DNA from: Planctomycetota bacterium
Lineage (GTDB): Bacteria > Planctomycetota > UBA1135 > JAKEFM01
Assembly: GCA_022616055.1 (NCBI GenBank)
Contig: JAKEFM010000223.1
Span: forward strand, 17,675 to 81,674
Length of the DNA stretch: 64,000 nucleotides
Direction of reading: 5' to 3'
Below are positions 16,472 to 25,461 of the stretch, in pieces. Position 1 is the first letter of the stretch, and each line of letters begins with the position of its first letter. The notes under the pieces were generated by a model that worked only from the letters and a program-made list of their open reading frames with translations, searched no databases and was not told the origin of the DNA. Both the position numbers and the translations under genes were made by a program.

Positions 16472-18231
16472 CCGGCGGCGGCGCGCGGGCGGGCGACCGG
16501 CTCCTCTGGCGGCGGCTCCTGCGGCAGGGCCGGCCCTACGCCCCGCATGTCGCCCTCCTCCTCCTCCTCGGGCTCGCGGCGACGCCCCTCACGCTGCTGC
16601 AGCCCTACCCGCTCAAGATCGCCATCGACAGCGTGATCGGGGATCACCCGCTGCCGCGCTTCCTGGAGGCCCTGGTTCCCGACCTCCTCGCCGGGTCGAA
16701 GGAGGGGCGCCTCGCCCTCGCCGTCGTCCTGCTCGTCGGGACGGCGCTCCTCGTGCGCCTCCAGGGGCTCGGCACGTGGCTCCTCACGACCTGGACGTCG
16801 CAGCGCATGGTCCTCGACTTCCGGGCGCGCCTCTTCCGGCACGCCCAGCGCGTCTCCCTCGCCTACCACGACACGAAGGGGACGACCGACTCGAGCTACC
16901 GGATCCTGTACGACGCCCCCTCGATCCAGCACCTGGCGATCGACGGCGCCCTTCCGTTCCTCTCCTCGGCGGTCGCCTTCGCGTGCATGCTCCTCGCGAT
17001 CGCGCTCCTCAGCCTCGAGATCGCCGCCGTGGCGCTCGCGATCGCCCCCCTCCTCTTCCTCGCGACGCACGTCTACGGGAAGAGGCTCCGCCAGCGCTGG
17101 CGCAGCGTGAAGAAGCTCGAGAGCGCCTCCCTGTCGGTCGTCCAGGAGGCGCTCGCGGCGGTGCGGGTCGTGAAGGCGTTCGGGCGGGAGGAGCGCGAGG
17201 AGAGCCGGTTCGAGGAGGTGTCGAACCGCGGGATCCGCGAGAACCTCGCCGTCGCGCGGGCCGAGAGCGTCTTCGGGATCGTGATCGGCCTGACGACGGC
17301 CGTGGGGACGGCGGCCGTCCTCTGGATCGGCGTGCGTCGCGTGGGGGCGCAGGCGATGACCGTCGGCGACCTGCTCCTCGTCATGGCCTACCTGGGGCAC
17401 ATGTACGAGCCGCTGAAGACGATGAGCAAGAAGCTCGCCGGGCTGCAGGGGTCGCTGGCGAGCGCCGAGAGGGCCTTCGAGCTCCTCGACGAGGCGAAGG
17501 AGGTGGCGGAGAGGCCCGACGCGCGGCCGCTCCTGCGGGCGCGCGGGGACGTCCGGTTCGAGGGCGTGTCGTTCTCCTACGACGGGGGCCGGCCGGCGCT
17601 CGAGGAGATCGCCTTCGAGGTCCCCGCCGGCGCCCGCGTCGGCATCGCGGGGCACACGGGAGCCGGAAAGACGACGCTCGTGAGCCTGCTGATGCGCTTC
17701 TACGACCCGACGTCGGGCGCCGTCCGGCTCGACGGCGCCGACCTCCGCGACTGGCGGCTGCGCGACCTGCGGAACCAGTTCGCGATCGTCCTGCAGGAGC
17801 CGGTCCTCTTCTCCGCGAGCATCGCCGAGAACATCGCCTACGCCCGGCCCGACGCCCGCCCCGAGGAGATCGTCGCCGCCGCCCGGGCGGCGAACGCCGA
17901 CGAGTTCATCGCGCGGCTCCCCGAGGGGTACGAGACCCCGGTGGGGGAGCGCGGCATGAAGCTCTCGGGCGGCGAGCGCCAGCGGATCTCGCTCGCCCGG
18001 GCCTTCCTCAAGGACGCGCCGGTCCTCGTGCTCGACGAGCCGACGAGCGCCGTCGACCCGCGGACCGAGGAGGGGATCTTCGCGGCGATGGAGCGCCTGA
18101 TGGCGGGGCGGACGACGTTCATCATCGCGCACCGGCCCGGGACGCTGGAGGGGTGCGACCTGCGGCTCGAGCTCGCGCGGGGGAGGCTCGTCGAGTCGCG
18201 CGCCCGCGTCGCGGAGGAGGCTCGGCCATGA
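16468..18231 (+). CDS. ABC exporter, fused permease and ATPase (MsbA type)
   Basis: This 587-residue half-transporter has about six membrane helices in the first 320 residues and a C-terminal ATPase. Walker A is GHTGAGKTTL, the Q-loop LQEPVLFSA, the signature LSGGERQRISLARA, Walker B VLVLDEPTSAVD and the H-loop IIAHR, so all catalytic elements are intact. Such proteins act as homodimers that flip lipids, lipid-linked glycans or peptides. Its place between glycosyltransferase genes, with 4-bp overlaps at both ends (GTGA start, ATGA exit), points to export of the glycan or glycolipid made by this operon. Start is GTG 16468. Confidence 0.93.
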   Translation: MTGGGARAGDRLLWRRLLRQGRPYAPHVALLLLLGLAATPLTLLQPYPLKIAIDSVIGDHPLPRFLEALVPDLLAGSKEGRLALAVVLLVGTALLVRLQGLGTWLLTTWTSQRMVLDFRARLFRHAQRVSLAYHDTKGTTDSSYRILYDAPSIQHLAIDGALPFLSSAVAFACMLLAIALLSLEIAAVALAIAPLLFLATHVYGKRLRQRWRSVKKLESASLSVVQEALAAVRVVKAFGREEREESRFEEVSNRGIRENLAVARAESVFGIVIGLTTAVGTAAVLWIGVRRVGAQAMTVGDLLLVMAYLGHMYEPLKTMSKKLAGLQGSLASAERAFELLDEAKEVAERPDARPLLRARGDVRFEGVSFSYDGGRPALEEIAFEVPAGARVGIAGHTGAGKTTLVSLLMRFYDPTSGAVRLDGADLRDWRLRDLRNQFAIVLQEPVLFSASIAENIAYARPDARPEEIVAAARAANADEFIARLPEGYETPVGERGMKLSGGERQRISLARAFLKDAPVLVLDEPTSAVDPRTEEGIFAAMERLMAGRTTFIIAHRPGTLEGCDLRLELARGRLVESRARVAEEARP

Positions 18232-19445
18232 GCGAGTCCCTGCGCGTGGTCGTGACCGGACTCGCCGCGACCTATCCCTTCGGCGGCGTCTTCTGGGACT
18301 ACGTCCAGTACCCCCTCGGCCTCCTGCGCCTCGGCCACGACGTCCTCTACCTCGAGGACACCGGCCAGTGGTGCTACGACCCGGCGCGGGGGACCTACGT
18401 CGAGGACGGCGCCGCCAACGCGCGCGTCCTCGGCGAGTCCCTCTCGCGCCTCGAGGGCCGGCTCGCGGGGCGCTGGTACTTCCGCGACGCGGGCGGCCGG
18501 TCCTTCGGGCGTCCGTGGCGCGAGGTCGCCGCGTTCGTCCGCTCGGCCGACCTCTTCCTCAACGTCTCGGCCGCCTGCTGGATGCGGGAGGAGTACCTCT
18601 CCGCCCGGCGGCTCGCTTTCCTCGACAGCGACCCGATGTACACGCAGGCCTCCGTCCCCGGCTACGTGGCGGGGGACCTCGAGCCTCGGGCGCGCGCGCG
18701 GGTCGAGGGGCTGCGCCGCCACGACGTCTTCTTCACGTTCGGAGAGAGCGTGGGCCGGGCCGAGTGCCGGATCCCCACGGAGATGTTCGACTGGATCCCG
18801 ACAAGACAGCCGATCGTCCTCGACTGCTTCGAGCCCGTCGCGGTCGCGCGGCGGCGGCCCGTGATGACGACCGTCGGATCGTGGGAGCCGCACGAGCGCG
18901 GCCCCCGGGTGCGGGGCGTCGAGTACGGGGGGAAGAGCCGGGAGTTCCTGCGCTTCCTCGACCTCCCGGCGAGGTCCCCGATCCCCCTCGAGGTCGCGAT
19001 GAGCGGGCGCGCCCCGCGCGAGACGCTCCTGCGCCATGGCTGGCAGGTCCGCGACGGACTCGAGGTCTCGCGGGATCCCTGGGTCTACCGCGAATACCTG
19101 GCGAACTCGCTCGGCGAGGTGAGCGTCGCCAAGAACGCCTACGTCGAGGGGGGGACGGGCTGGTTCTCCTGTCGCACGGCCTGCTACCTCGCCCTCGGCG
19201 TGCCGGCGGTCGTCCAGGACACCGGCTTCTCCCGCCACCTCCCGACCGGCGAGGGGCTCTTCGCATTCACGACGGTGGAGGAGGCGCGGGCGGGGATCGA
19301 GGCGATCCGCGCCGAGCCGGAGCGCCACGCCCGGGCCGCGCTCGAGATCGCCCGGGAGTTCCTCGACTCGGGCCGCGTCCTCGGCGCGCTGCTCGACCGG
19401 GCCCTCGCGAGCCCGGAGCCGGCGGCGGGACGGGGGAAGTCCTGA
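18228..19445 (+). CDS. GT-B fold glycosyltransferase
   Basis: This 405-residue protein opens with a Rossmann-like beta strand and loop (VVVTGLAATYPFGGVFWDYV, then LGLLRLGHDVLYLED). The C-terminal donor-binding half has TGWFSCRTACYLALGVPAVV and GEGLFAFTTVEEA, typical of the GT1/GT4 superfamily in which the Glu contacts the nucleotide sugar. It is clearly related to the gene at 20335, which shares the blocks GWFSxRTxxYLAxGxPAV and GEGLFA. Donor and acceptor cannot be read from the sequence. It is coupled to the ABC exporter by ATGA and to the next gene by TGATG. Confidence 0.8.
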   Translation: MSESLRVVVTGLAATYPFGGVFWDYVQYPLGLLRLGHDVLYLEDTGQWCYDPARGTYVEDGAANARVLGESLSRLEGRLAGRWYFRDAGGRSFGRPWREVAAFVRSADLFLNVSAACWMREEYLSARRLAFLDSDPMYTQASVPGYVAGDLEPRARARVEGLRRHDVFFTFGESVGRAECRIPTEMFDWIPTRQPIVLDCFEPVAVARRRPVMTTVGSWEPHERGPRVRGVEYGGKSREFLRFLDLPARSPIPLEVAMSGRAPRETLLRHGWQVRDGLEVSRDPWVYREYLANSLGEVSVAKNAYVEGGTGWFSCRTACYLALGVPAVVQDTGFSRHLPTGEGLFAFTTVEEARAGIEAIRAEPERHARAALEIAREFLDSGRVLGALLDRALASPEPAAGRGKS

Positions 19446-20335
19446 TGCACGCGCTCGTCACGGGCTGGTTCAGCTTCGAGGGGATGGGGGCGACGGCAGG
19501 GGACCTCCTGGCGCGCGACGTCGTCTGCGGCTGGCTCGAGCGCGCCGGGCTCCCGCACGACGTCGCCCTCGCCCCGCCGTTCCGCGGCGGCGTGGCGCTC
19601 GCGGCCGTCGATCCCCGGCGCTACACGCACCTCCTCTTCGTCTGCGGCCCCTTCGGCAACGACGAGAGGACGGCCGGGCTCCTCGCGCGCTTCGCCCACT
19701 GCCGCCGCATCGGGGTCAACCTGTCGATGCTCCACGACCTCGAGGAGTGGAACCCCTTCGACCTCCTCCTCGCGCGGGACGGCTCGCGCGGGGCGGCCCC
19801 CGACCTGAGCCTCGCCGCGCGCTCCCTCGCCGTTCCCGTCGCGGGCCTCGTCCTCGTCGCGCCGCAGAAGGAGTACAGGAGGCGCGGATGCCACGAGGAG
19901 GCGAACGCCGCCCTCCGCGGGGTCCTCGCCTCGCGCGAGGTGGCGGCCGTGACGATCGACACGCGGCTCGACGCGAACGCGACCGGCCTTCGCACGGCGC
20001 GCGAGGTCGAGTCCCTGATCGCCCGGATGGACGTCGTCCTGACGACCCGACTGCACGGCCTCGTCCTGGCGCTGAAGCACGGCGTCCCGGCGCTCGCCGT
20101 CGACCCGGTCGCGGGCGGCGCCAAGATCGCGGCGCAGGCCCGGGTGCTCGGCTGGCCCCGCGCCTTCCTCCCCGGGGAGCTCGACCCCGGAGCCCTCCTT
20201 CGCGCGTTCGACGCGTGCCTGACCGAGGAGGCCCGCCGCACCGCGCGCGAGTGCGCCGCGCGCGGCCGGAGCGCGATCGAGGAGACGGAGCGCCGCTTCC
20301 TCGACGAGGTCCGGGGCTCGGAGGCGAGGGTCTGA
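19445..20335 (+). CDS. Polysaccharide pyruvyltransferase-like protein
   Basis: This 296-residue protein resembles the polysaccharide pyruvyltransferase family (GT-B-like fold), which adds ketal pyruvate to sugars in exopolysaccharides. The most recognisable segment is the C-terminal one: MDVVLTTRLHGLVLALKHGV, followed by PALAVDP; the TRLHG(L/V)xxAL motif is a hallmark of the family. The N-terminal half is divergent and shorter than usual. It lies between two related glycosyltransferases and overlaps the upstream gene by one base (TGATG) and the downstream gene by one base. Substrate unknown. Confidence 0.75.
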   Translation: MHALVTGWFSFEGMGATAGDLLARDVVCGWLERAGLPHDVALAPPFRGGVALAAVDPRRYTHLLFVCGPFGNDERTAGLLARFAHCRRIGVNLSMLHDLEEWNPFDLLLARDGSRGAAPDLSLAARSLAVPVAGLVLVAPQKEYRRRGCHEEANAALRGVLASREVAAVTIDTRLDANATGLRTAREVESLIARMDVVLTTRLHGLVLALKHGVPALAVDPVAGGAKIAAQARVLGWPRAFLPGELDPGALLRAFDACLTEEARRTARECAARGRSAIEETERRFLDEVRGSEARV

Positions 20336-21513
20336 TGGGCGCCCGCGTCGTCCTCGCCTCCTACATGGTCCGCTACCCGCTCGGCGGGATGCTCTCCTGG
20401 GTCCTCCAGTACCTCGTCGGGTTCCGGCGCCTGGGCCACGAGATCGTCCACGTCGAGAAGGCGGGCTGGGCGAACGCCTGCTTCGACCCCTCGCGCGAGG
20501 CGATGACCGACGACTGCGCGTTCGGGACGCGGGCGGTCGGCGAGCTCCTCGCCCGGCACGGGCTCGGAGACCGCTGGTGCTTCGTCGACGCCGCCGGCCG
20601 CACCCACGGCATGAGCCGGGCGCGGGTCGAGGAGGCCTGCGCCGGGGCCGACGTCTTCATCGACATGGGGGCGCACGGCGATTGGGACGCCGAGACGCAG
20701 CGGGCGGGAGTTCGCGTGCTCCTCGAGGCCGAGCCGGGCTTCACCCAGGTCAAGCGCGCGCGCGCGCGGGCCGCCGGCCGATCCCTCGCCGCCTACGACT
20801 TCCTCTACACGGTCGGGCAGAACGTGGCGAAGGGAGGGAGCGCCGCACCGACGGAGGAGGAGGTCTGGCGGGCGATCCTCCCTCCCGTCGACCTCGACCT
20901 GTTCCCCGTCACCGCGCCCCCCGCCGGCGCCCCGTTCACGACCGTCATGAACTGGAAGTCCTACGAGCCGGTCGTGTGGGGGGACCTCACCCTGCGGCAC
21001 AAGGACGTCGAGTTCGAGAAGTTCGCGGACCTGCCCCGACGGGCGCGGGTGCCCCTCGAGATCGCCGTCTCCGGCCGCGGCCCCTCGCGCGAGAGGCTCG
21101 AGGCCCTCGGCTGGCGCGTCGAGTCCGCCCACGCGGTCACCCCCACCGTCGACGCGTTCCTCTCCTACGTGCGGCGCTCGCGCGGGGAGTTCGCCGTGGC
21201 AAAGCACGGCTTCGTCGTGACCCGCAGCGGCTGGTTCAGCGACCGGACCTCCGCGTACCTCGCGAGCGGCCGTCCCGCCGTCCTCGAGGAGACCGGCTTC
21301 AGCGCCCACCTCCCCTGCGGCGAGGGGCTCTTCGCCGTCACCCGCCCGGAGGAAGCCGCCGCGGCGCTCGAGGAGATCGCCGGAGACTGGCCCCGCCACG
21401 CCCGCGCGGCTCGCGAGATCGCCCGCGAGCACCTCGACGTCCGCCGCGTGCTGCCCCGCTTCCTCGAGGAGGTCGGCGTCGGCCGCGCCCGGCCCCTCCC
21501 GTCCCCCGGCTAG
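20335..21513 (+). CDS. GT-B fold glycosyltransferase (paralogue of the 18228 gene)
   Basis: This 392-residue protein has an N-terminal domain with VVLASYMVRYPLGGMLSWVL and FRRLGHEIVHVEKAG, and a C-terminal donor-binding domain with RSGWFSDRTSAYLASGRPAV and PCGEGLFAVTRPEEA. The blocks line up with the protein encoded at 18228, so one probably arose from the other and they may add similar sugars. It ends the first glycan operon; its last four bases overlap the stop of the convergent pyrophosphatase gene (the shared CTAG). Confidence 0.8.
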   Translation: MGARVVLASYMVRYPLGGMLSWVLQYLVGFRRLGHEIVHVEKAGWANACFDPSREAMTDDCAFGTRAVGELLARHGLGDRWCFVDAAGRTHGMSRARVEEACAGADVFIDMGAHGDWDAETQRAGVRVLLEAEPGFTQVKRARARAAGRSLAAYDFLYTVGQNVAKGGSAAPTEEEVWRAILPPVDLDLFPVTAPPAGAPFTTVMNWKSYEPVVWGDLTLRHKDVEFEKFADLPRRARVPLEIAVSGRGPSRERLEALGWRVESAHAVTPTVDAFLSYVRRSRGEFAVAKHGFVVTRSGWFSDRTSAYLASGRPAVLEETGFSAHLPCGEGLFAVTRPEEAAAALEEIAGDWPRHARAAREIAREHLDVRRVLPRFLEEVGVGRARPLPSPG

Positions 21514-22232
21514 CGCGCGGCGGGGTGCGCGGCGGCGAAGTCCGCGACGGCCTGGTCGAGCAACCCGAGAGCGGCGTCGCGCCCGGCGAAGCCGCCTGCG
21601 GCCATCTTGCCAGGCCCCTTGTAGTTCGCGAACCAGGTCTCGAGGATCTTCGTCACGCCCGGGAACCCGGCCTCGAGGTCGGAGAGGTCGTTGATCCCCT
21701 CGAAGGGCGAGTCCGCGACGACGGCGAGGAGCTTGTCGTCGAGCTCCCCCGAGTCCTTGAGGTGGATCAGCCCGACGACGCGCGTCTCGACGACCGAGCC
21801 GCGCGGGAGCGCGGCCCCGAGGACGAGGATGTCGAGCGGGTCGCCGTCGCCGCCCCTCTCCTTCGAGAGGACGGTGCGCGGGACCATCCCGTAGTTCGTC
21901 GGGTAGCCGAGGTACTTCACGACCCGCGGTTTGCCGTCCTTCATGTCCCAGTGGAGGAGGCCGTCCTCGTTCTTGACCTCCCACTTGTCGAGGCGGCCGG
22001 CCGGGATCTCGACGACGGCGCGGACGCCTCCCCCCTCCGTGCGCGCCTCCCAGCCGGAGAGGAAGTCGCGCTCCCCCTCGATCGTCTTCTCGTCGACGAA
22101 GCGCGCGCCGGGCGCGATCTCCTGGGAGGGCTCGGGGGCGGCCGTCCGGGGGGAGGCCGCCGGACGGCCCACCGCGGCGAGGGCGCAGAGGACCGCCGTC
22201 GAGGCGAGGAGGGAGAGGGTTCGGGTCGACAT
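21510..22232 (-). CDS. Exported inorganic pyrophosphatase, family I
   Basis: The enzyme hydrolyses pyrophosphate to phosphate. The 240-residue protein carries the family I signature DGDPLDILVL (DxDPxD), KWEVKNEDGLLHWD and YPTNYGMVPRTV, so the active site looks intact. It differs from housekeeping enzymes by its N-terminus: MSTRTLSLLASTAVLCALAA is a signal peptide, followed by a Pro/Ala linker, so the protein should be periplasmic or surface-located. ATG 22232 is chosen because the signal peptide begins there; GGAG lies about 12 nt upstream. A TAGGTT box lies further upstream. An exported form could scavenge phosphate or remove pyrophosphate outside the cytoplasm. Confidence 0.92.
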   Translation of the reverse strand: MSTRTLSLLASTAVLCALAAVGRPAASPRTAAPEPSQEIAPGARFVDEKTIEGERDFLSGWEARTEGGGVRAVVEIPAGRLDKWEVKNEDGLLHWDMKDGKPRVVKYLGYPTNYGMVPRTVLSKERGGDGDPLDILVLGAALPRGSVVETRVVGLIHLKDSGELDDKLLAVVADSPFEGINDLSDLEAGFPGVTKILETWFANYKGPGKMAAGGFAGRDAALGLLDQAVADFAAAHPAAR

Positions 22233-22321
22233 CTTTGGGGCAGGTCTCCGGGAGTGAAAAAACCTATCGGCCCGCTGCAAACCGGGGATGAAGGCTCGGT
22301 GAGGAAGGCGCCGGGGGGCCC

Positions 22322-23395
22322 CTATCCCCCGAGTGCCCTCAGTCGAGCGGGGACCTCGGGGTCCCGACCGCCTCGCCGGAGGTACTCCCGGTAGCAATCC
22401 CGCGCCCGGTCCCGGTCCCCGGCCGCCTCCGCCAGCCGCCCGAGGTGCTTCCAGCACTCCTTGAAGATGGCGTCCTCCCTCGCCTCGGGGTCGAGCGCCA
22501 GGACGCGCTCGAAGGCGCTCTTCGCCTCCGGTCCGTTCCCGAGGTTCGCCGCGGCGAGGCCGAGGTGGTAGTGGGCCCTCGTGTAGCGAGGGTCGAGGCG
22601 CACCGCCTCGCGGTAGGACTCCGCCGCCGCCCGGAGGTCGCCGCGCGCGCGGCGGGCCTCCCCCTCGTGGAATCGCCCGCGGGCGAAGCCCGGATCGACC
22701 TCGACCGACTTCGCGAAGGCCGCCTCCGCCTGCCCCCCCTCCCCGGCCTCCATCCAGGCGAGACCCAGCCCCAGCCAGGCGAGCGGGTCGCGGGGGTTCT
22801 CCCGGACCTGGGCCTTCCGCGTCTCGAGTGCGCGGAGCCAGAGGTCCTTCTTCTCGGAGAGGCGGCGGTGCTCCCGCGCCTTCTCGGGCTCTCCCGCCCG
22901 CGCGCAGATCTGCCCGAGCATCGCGTGCGCGCGGGGCGCGTCGCGGTGGCTCGGGGCGCGGGCGAGCATCCGCTCGAGGGGGCCCCGCGCGTCCGCCGGG
23001 CGTCCCGAACGCACGGAGGCGAGCCCCGAGGCGAAGAGGAGGTCGGGGTCCTCCGGATGCCGGAGGAGGGCCTGGGCGAGGAGCGTCCCGGCCTCCTCGA
23101 GCCGGTCCGCCTCGAGGAGGACGCGACTGAGCGCGTTCGCGACCCTCGCGTCGGAGGGGTCGAGGGCCCGGGCCTTCTCGAGCGTCTGCGCCGCCTCCTC
23201 GAGCCGGTGGAGGTCCTGGAGGCAGAGCCCGGCGTAGAGGAGCGGGCGCAGGTCCTTCGGGTCGGCCGCGGCCGCACGGGCGAGCGGCGCGAGGGCGGCG
23301 CTACGTTTCCCGGCTTCGTAGAGGGCGATCCCGTCCTCGAGGTCCCCGCAGGCGGGGAGCGGCGCGCCGAGGAGGGCGAGGGCGACCGCGATCAC
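22322..23395 (-). CDS. TPR-repeat lipoprotein or exported protein
   Basis: This 357-residue protein starts with GTG in a GTGA overlap with the upstream stop. The N-terminus VIAVALALLGAPLPACG is a short signal sequence; the Cys at about residue 18 could be lipidated (LPAC), though the lipobox is not ideal. The rest is TPR repeats from residue 20 on (DLRPLLYAGLCLQDLHRLEE, RYTRAHYHLGLAAANLGNGP). It is the last gene of an operon with a giant kinase and an exported protein of unknown function. A scaffold role is likely but not shown. Confidence 0.82.
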   Translation of the reverse strand: MIAVALALLGAPLPACGDLEDGIALYEAGKRSAALAPLARAAAADPKDLRPLLYAGLCLQDLHRLEEAAQTLEKARALDPSDARVANALSRVLLEADRLEEAGTLLAQALLRHPEDPDLLFASGLASVRSGRPADARGPLERMLARAPSHRDAPRAHAMLGQICARAGEPEKAREHRRLSEKKDLWLRALETRKAQVRENPRDPLAWLGLGLAWMEAGEGGQAEAAFAKSVEVDPGFARGRFHEGEARRARGDLRAAAESYREAVRLDPRYTRAHYHLGLAAANLGNGPEAKSAFERVLALDPEAREDAIFKECWKHLGRLAEAAGDRDRARDCYREYLRRGGRDPEVPARLRALGG

Positions 23396-25461
23396 TTCCC
23401 CACGGGGGTCCAGAGGTAGTCGTCGACGAACGCGGCCTCCGCGGCCATCGGCCCAACGAGCGCGGTGTCGGGCCGCGGGCCCTTCCCGGGGCCCGCGCAG
23501 GAGGCGTCGACCCTCCGGCGAGGGAGGCCGGCCGGGCGGATCCAGAACGCGTTCACGCCGGTCGAGCCGTACTGGAGCGGCCAGGCGTAGCCCTCCCACA
23601 GGCGCTCCGCCAGGTTCGTCTCGGGAGGCACGTCAGCGCGGAAGAGATAGCCCATCGCCTGGGCCTCGCCGGTCCCCTCCGCGAGCGAGAGTCCCTTCGG
23701 GAGGAGGGAGGCCGCCGCCAGGTCCGCGAGCGTGCCGTACTCCGGCAGCCCGTCGCCGTCGCGGTCGCGGATCCCGCGCCCGCGGAACTCCTCCTCCGCC
23801 TCCCGCAGCGCGAGGAGGGAGGCGAGCGCCTTCTCCTCGGCGGGGCGCAGCCCCTGGGTCCGCGCGGCGAGCCGATCCCCGAGGAAGGCATCCGTCGTGA
23901 ACAGTTCGAAGTAGGAGAGGGGGGAGACCCCGAGCCAGAAACGGAGGGTCCCGGACTCCTCGACGGTTTCGAAGCCGATGGCCAGGCGATCCGTCCGCTT
24001 CGAGAGGGAGGCGATCCCGGGCACGGAGAGGCGGAGCAATCCCAGGAGCGACTCGATGCGGAGGTAGAGCCACTTCGAGCGGGCACGGCCGGGGGGGATC
24101 AGGTCGTGGAACAGGGGCTCCGTCGAGAGCGAGGACTTGGAGGAGCGGGCCTCCCTCATCCGGCGGACCATGTCCGGAGCGGCCCCGCCGACCACCGCCG
24201 CCCCGTCCCGGGCGAAGAAGACGGGGGGGAGGCCGGGGATCCGCGCGGTGAACAGTCCTCCCTCCACCTCCTCGACCGGGATCCCGAGGCCCGGGAGGTT
24301 CGCCGGGATCGAGTCGAAGAGGTCGGGGGAGGAGAGGCCGAGGGCGAAGCCGACTCCGCGCCGGTCCGCCCGGCCCGCGACGAGCGCGGGCAGCGCCTGG
24401 TTCGTGAAGAAGACCGCCTCCCCGTCGAGGACCGAGGCGAGCCATCCGAGCTTCCCCGCGACCTCCGGATCGGAAAGGAGGGAGCCGAGCCCTTTCCCGA
24501 AGGAGCGCGCGATCGAGAGGGCGGGATCGTCCCCGCCCCCCTCCGGGGGACGGAAGTCCCCGACCCTCTGGAGGAGGGAGACCGCGTCCAAGCGCCAGCC
24601 CACGGCGAAGGTCGCGTCGCCGGGGACGCGGTCGGGAAGCCGGGGCTCCTTCGGTTCCTGCCGCACCGCCTCGTAGACCGGGAAGAGCGGGTGGGAGGGG
24701 TCGAGGAGGAACCGGAAGTCGGTCCGCTTCTTCCCCGGGCGGGCGGCGTCGTCGACGAACGTGCCGAGACCTCCGCCGAGGAGGTCGAGGATCCGACGGA
24801 CGGCCCGCACGTTCTTCTCCACCGTGGCGGGATCGGCCCCGGGTGGGGGGACGAACTTGGAGGCGAACATCTCCCCCCACGAGACGACGGGGAGGTAGAA
24901 GAACTCCTCCTGGGCGCCGAGCGCGCGGCGCGCCCGCTGGAAGGCCGGGTCGTCGAGGAGGGAGCGGGAGGGCTCCTCGCCCCTCGCGCGCCGGAGCATG
25001 GCCTCGAGCCGCCCGCGGTCGCTCGACGCGAGGACGAGGTCGCCGTGCACGGCGTAGGCGGCCTCGCCGTAGAAGGTCCGCGGCGCCGATCGCTCGCTGC
25101 GGGGCAGGCGATCGTCCGGGAGTCCCTCGATCGCGAGATCGAAGACCGCCTCGTAGGGGGAGTCCCCGCCGGGGAAGAAGGTGGCCTGGTGGAGGACGAT
25201 GCCGCCCCGGAGCCCTTTCATCTCCTCCGGCGGGATATCCAGCTCCCAGGCCGCGGCGATCTCGAGGACCTCGTAGAACTCCTCCACGGCCGGGCGGCCG
25301 GCCGACTCCTTCGCGAAGGAGTTCTCCAGGAAGCAGGAGAGGTTGGGATGCTTCTGGCGGACGTAGACCATCGGATCCGCCGGGAAGAGCGCCGCCGGGT
25401 CGATTCCCGACCTGCCGGCCGCGGGGGAAACGCCGAGGAGGAGACCGAGGACCCCCCTCAT
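23392..25461 (-). CDS. Exported protein of unknown function, kinase-operon middle gene
   Basis: I do not recognise a named family for this 689-residue protein. It starts at ATG 25461 in an ATGA overlap with the kinase stop. The N-terminus (MRGVLGLLLGVSPAAG) is a short signal peptide. The body alternates predicted strands and helices in repeating units of the type found in large planctomycete proteins, with paired segments such as RTFYGEAAYAVHGDLVLASS and FFARDGAAVVGGAAPDMVRR. The C-terminal 130 residues hold RDRDGDGLPEYGTLADLAAA, a pattern I associate with planctomycete pseudopilin-like domains, followed by NAFWIRPAGLP. It is translationally coupled to both neighbours, so the three products probably act together. 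Confidence 0.78.
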   Translation of the reverse strand: MRGVLGLLLGVSPAAGRSGIDPAALFPADPMVYVRQKHPNLSCFLENSFAKESAGRPAVEEFYEVLEIAAAWELDIPPEEMKGLRGGIVLHQATFFPGGDSPYEAVFDLAIEGLPDDRLPRSERSAPRTFYGEAAYAVHGDLVLASSDRGRLEAMLRRARGEEPSRSLLDDPAFQRARRALGAQEEFFYLPVVSWGEMFASKFVPPPGADPATVEKNVRAVRRILDLLGGGLGTFVDDAARPGKKRTDFRFLLDPSHPLFPVYEAVRQEPKEPRLPDRVPGDATFAVGWRLDAVSLLQRVGDFRPPEGGGDDPALSIARSFGKGLGSLLSDPEVAGKLGWLASVLDGEAVFFTNQALPALVAGRADRRGVGFALGLSSPDLFDSIPANLPGLGIPVEEVEGGLFTARIPGLPPVFFARDGAAVVGGAAPDMVRRMREARSSKSSLSTEPLFHDLIPPGRARSKWLYLRIESLLGLLRLSVPGIASLSKRTDRLAIGFETVEESGTLRFWLGVSPLSYFELFTTDAFLGDRLAARTQGLRPAEEKALASLLALREAEEEFRGRGIRDRDGDGLPEYGTLADLAAASLLPKGLSLAEGTGEAQAMGYLFRADVPPETNLAERLWEGYAWPLQYGSTGVNAFWIRPAGLPRRRVDASCAGPGKGPRPDTALVGPMAAEAAFVDDYLWTPVGK

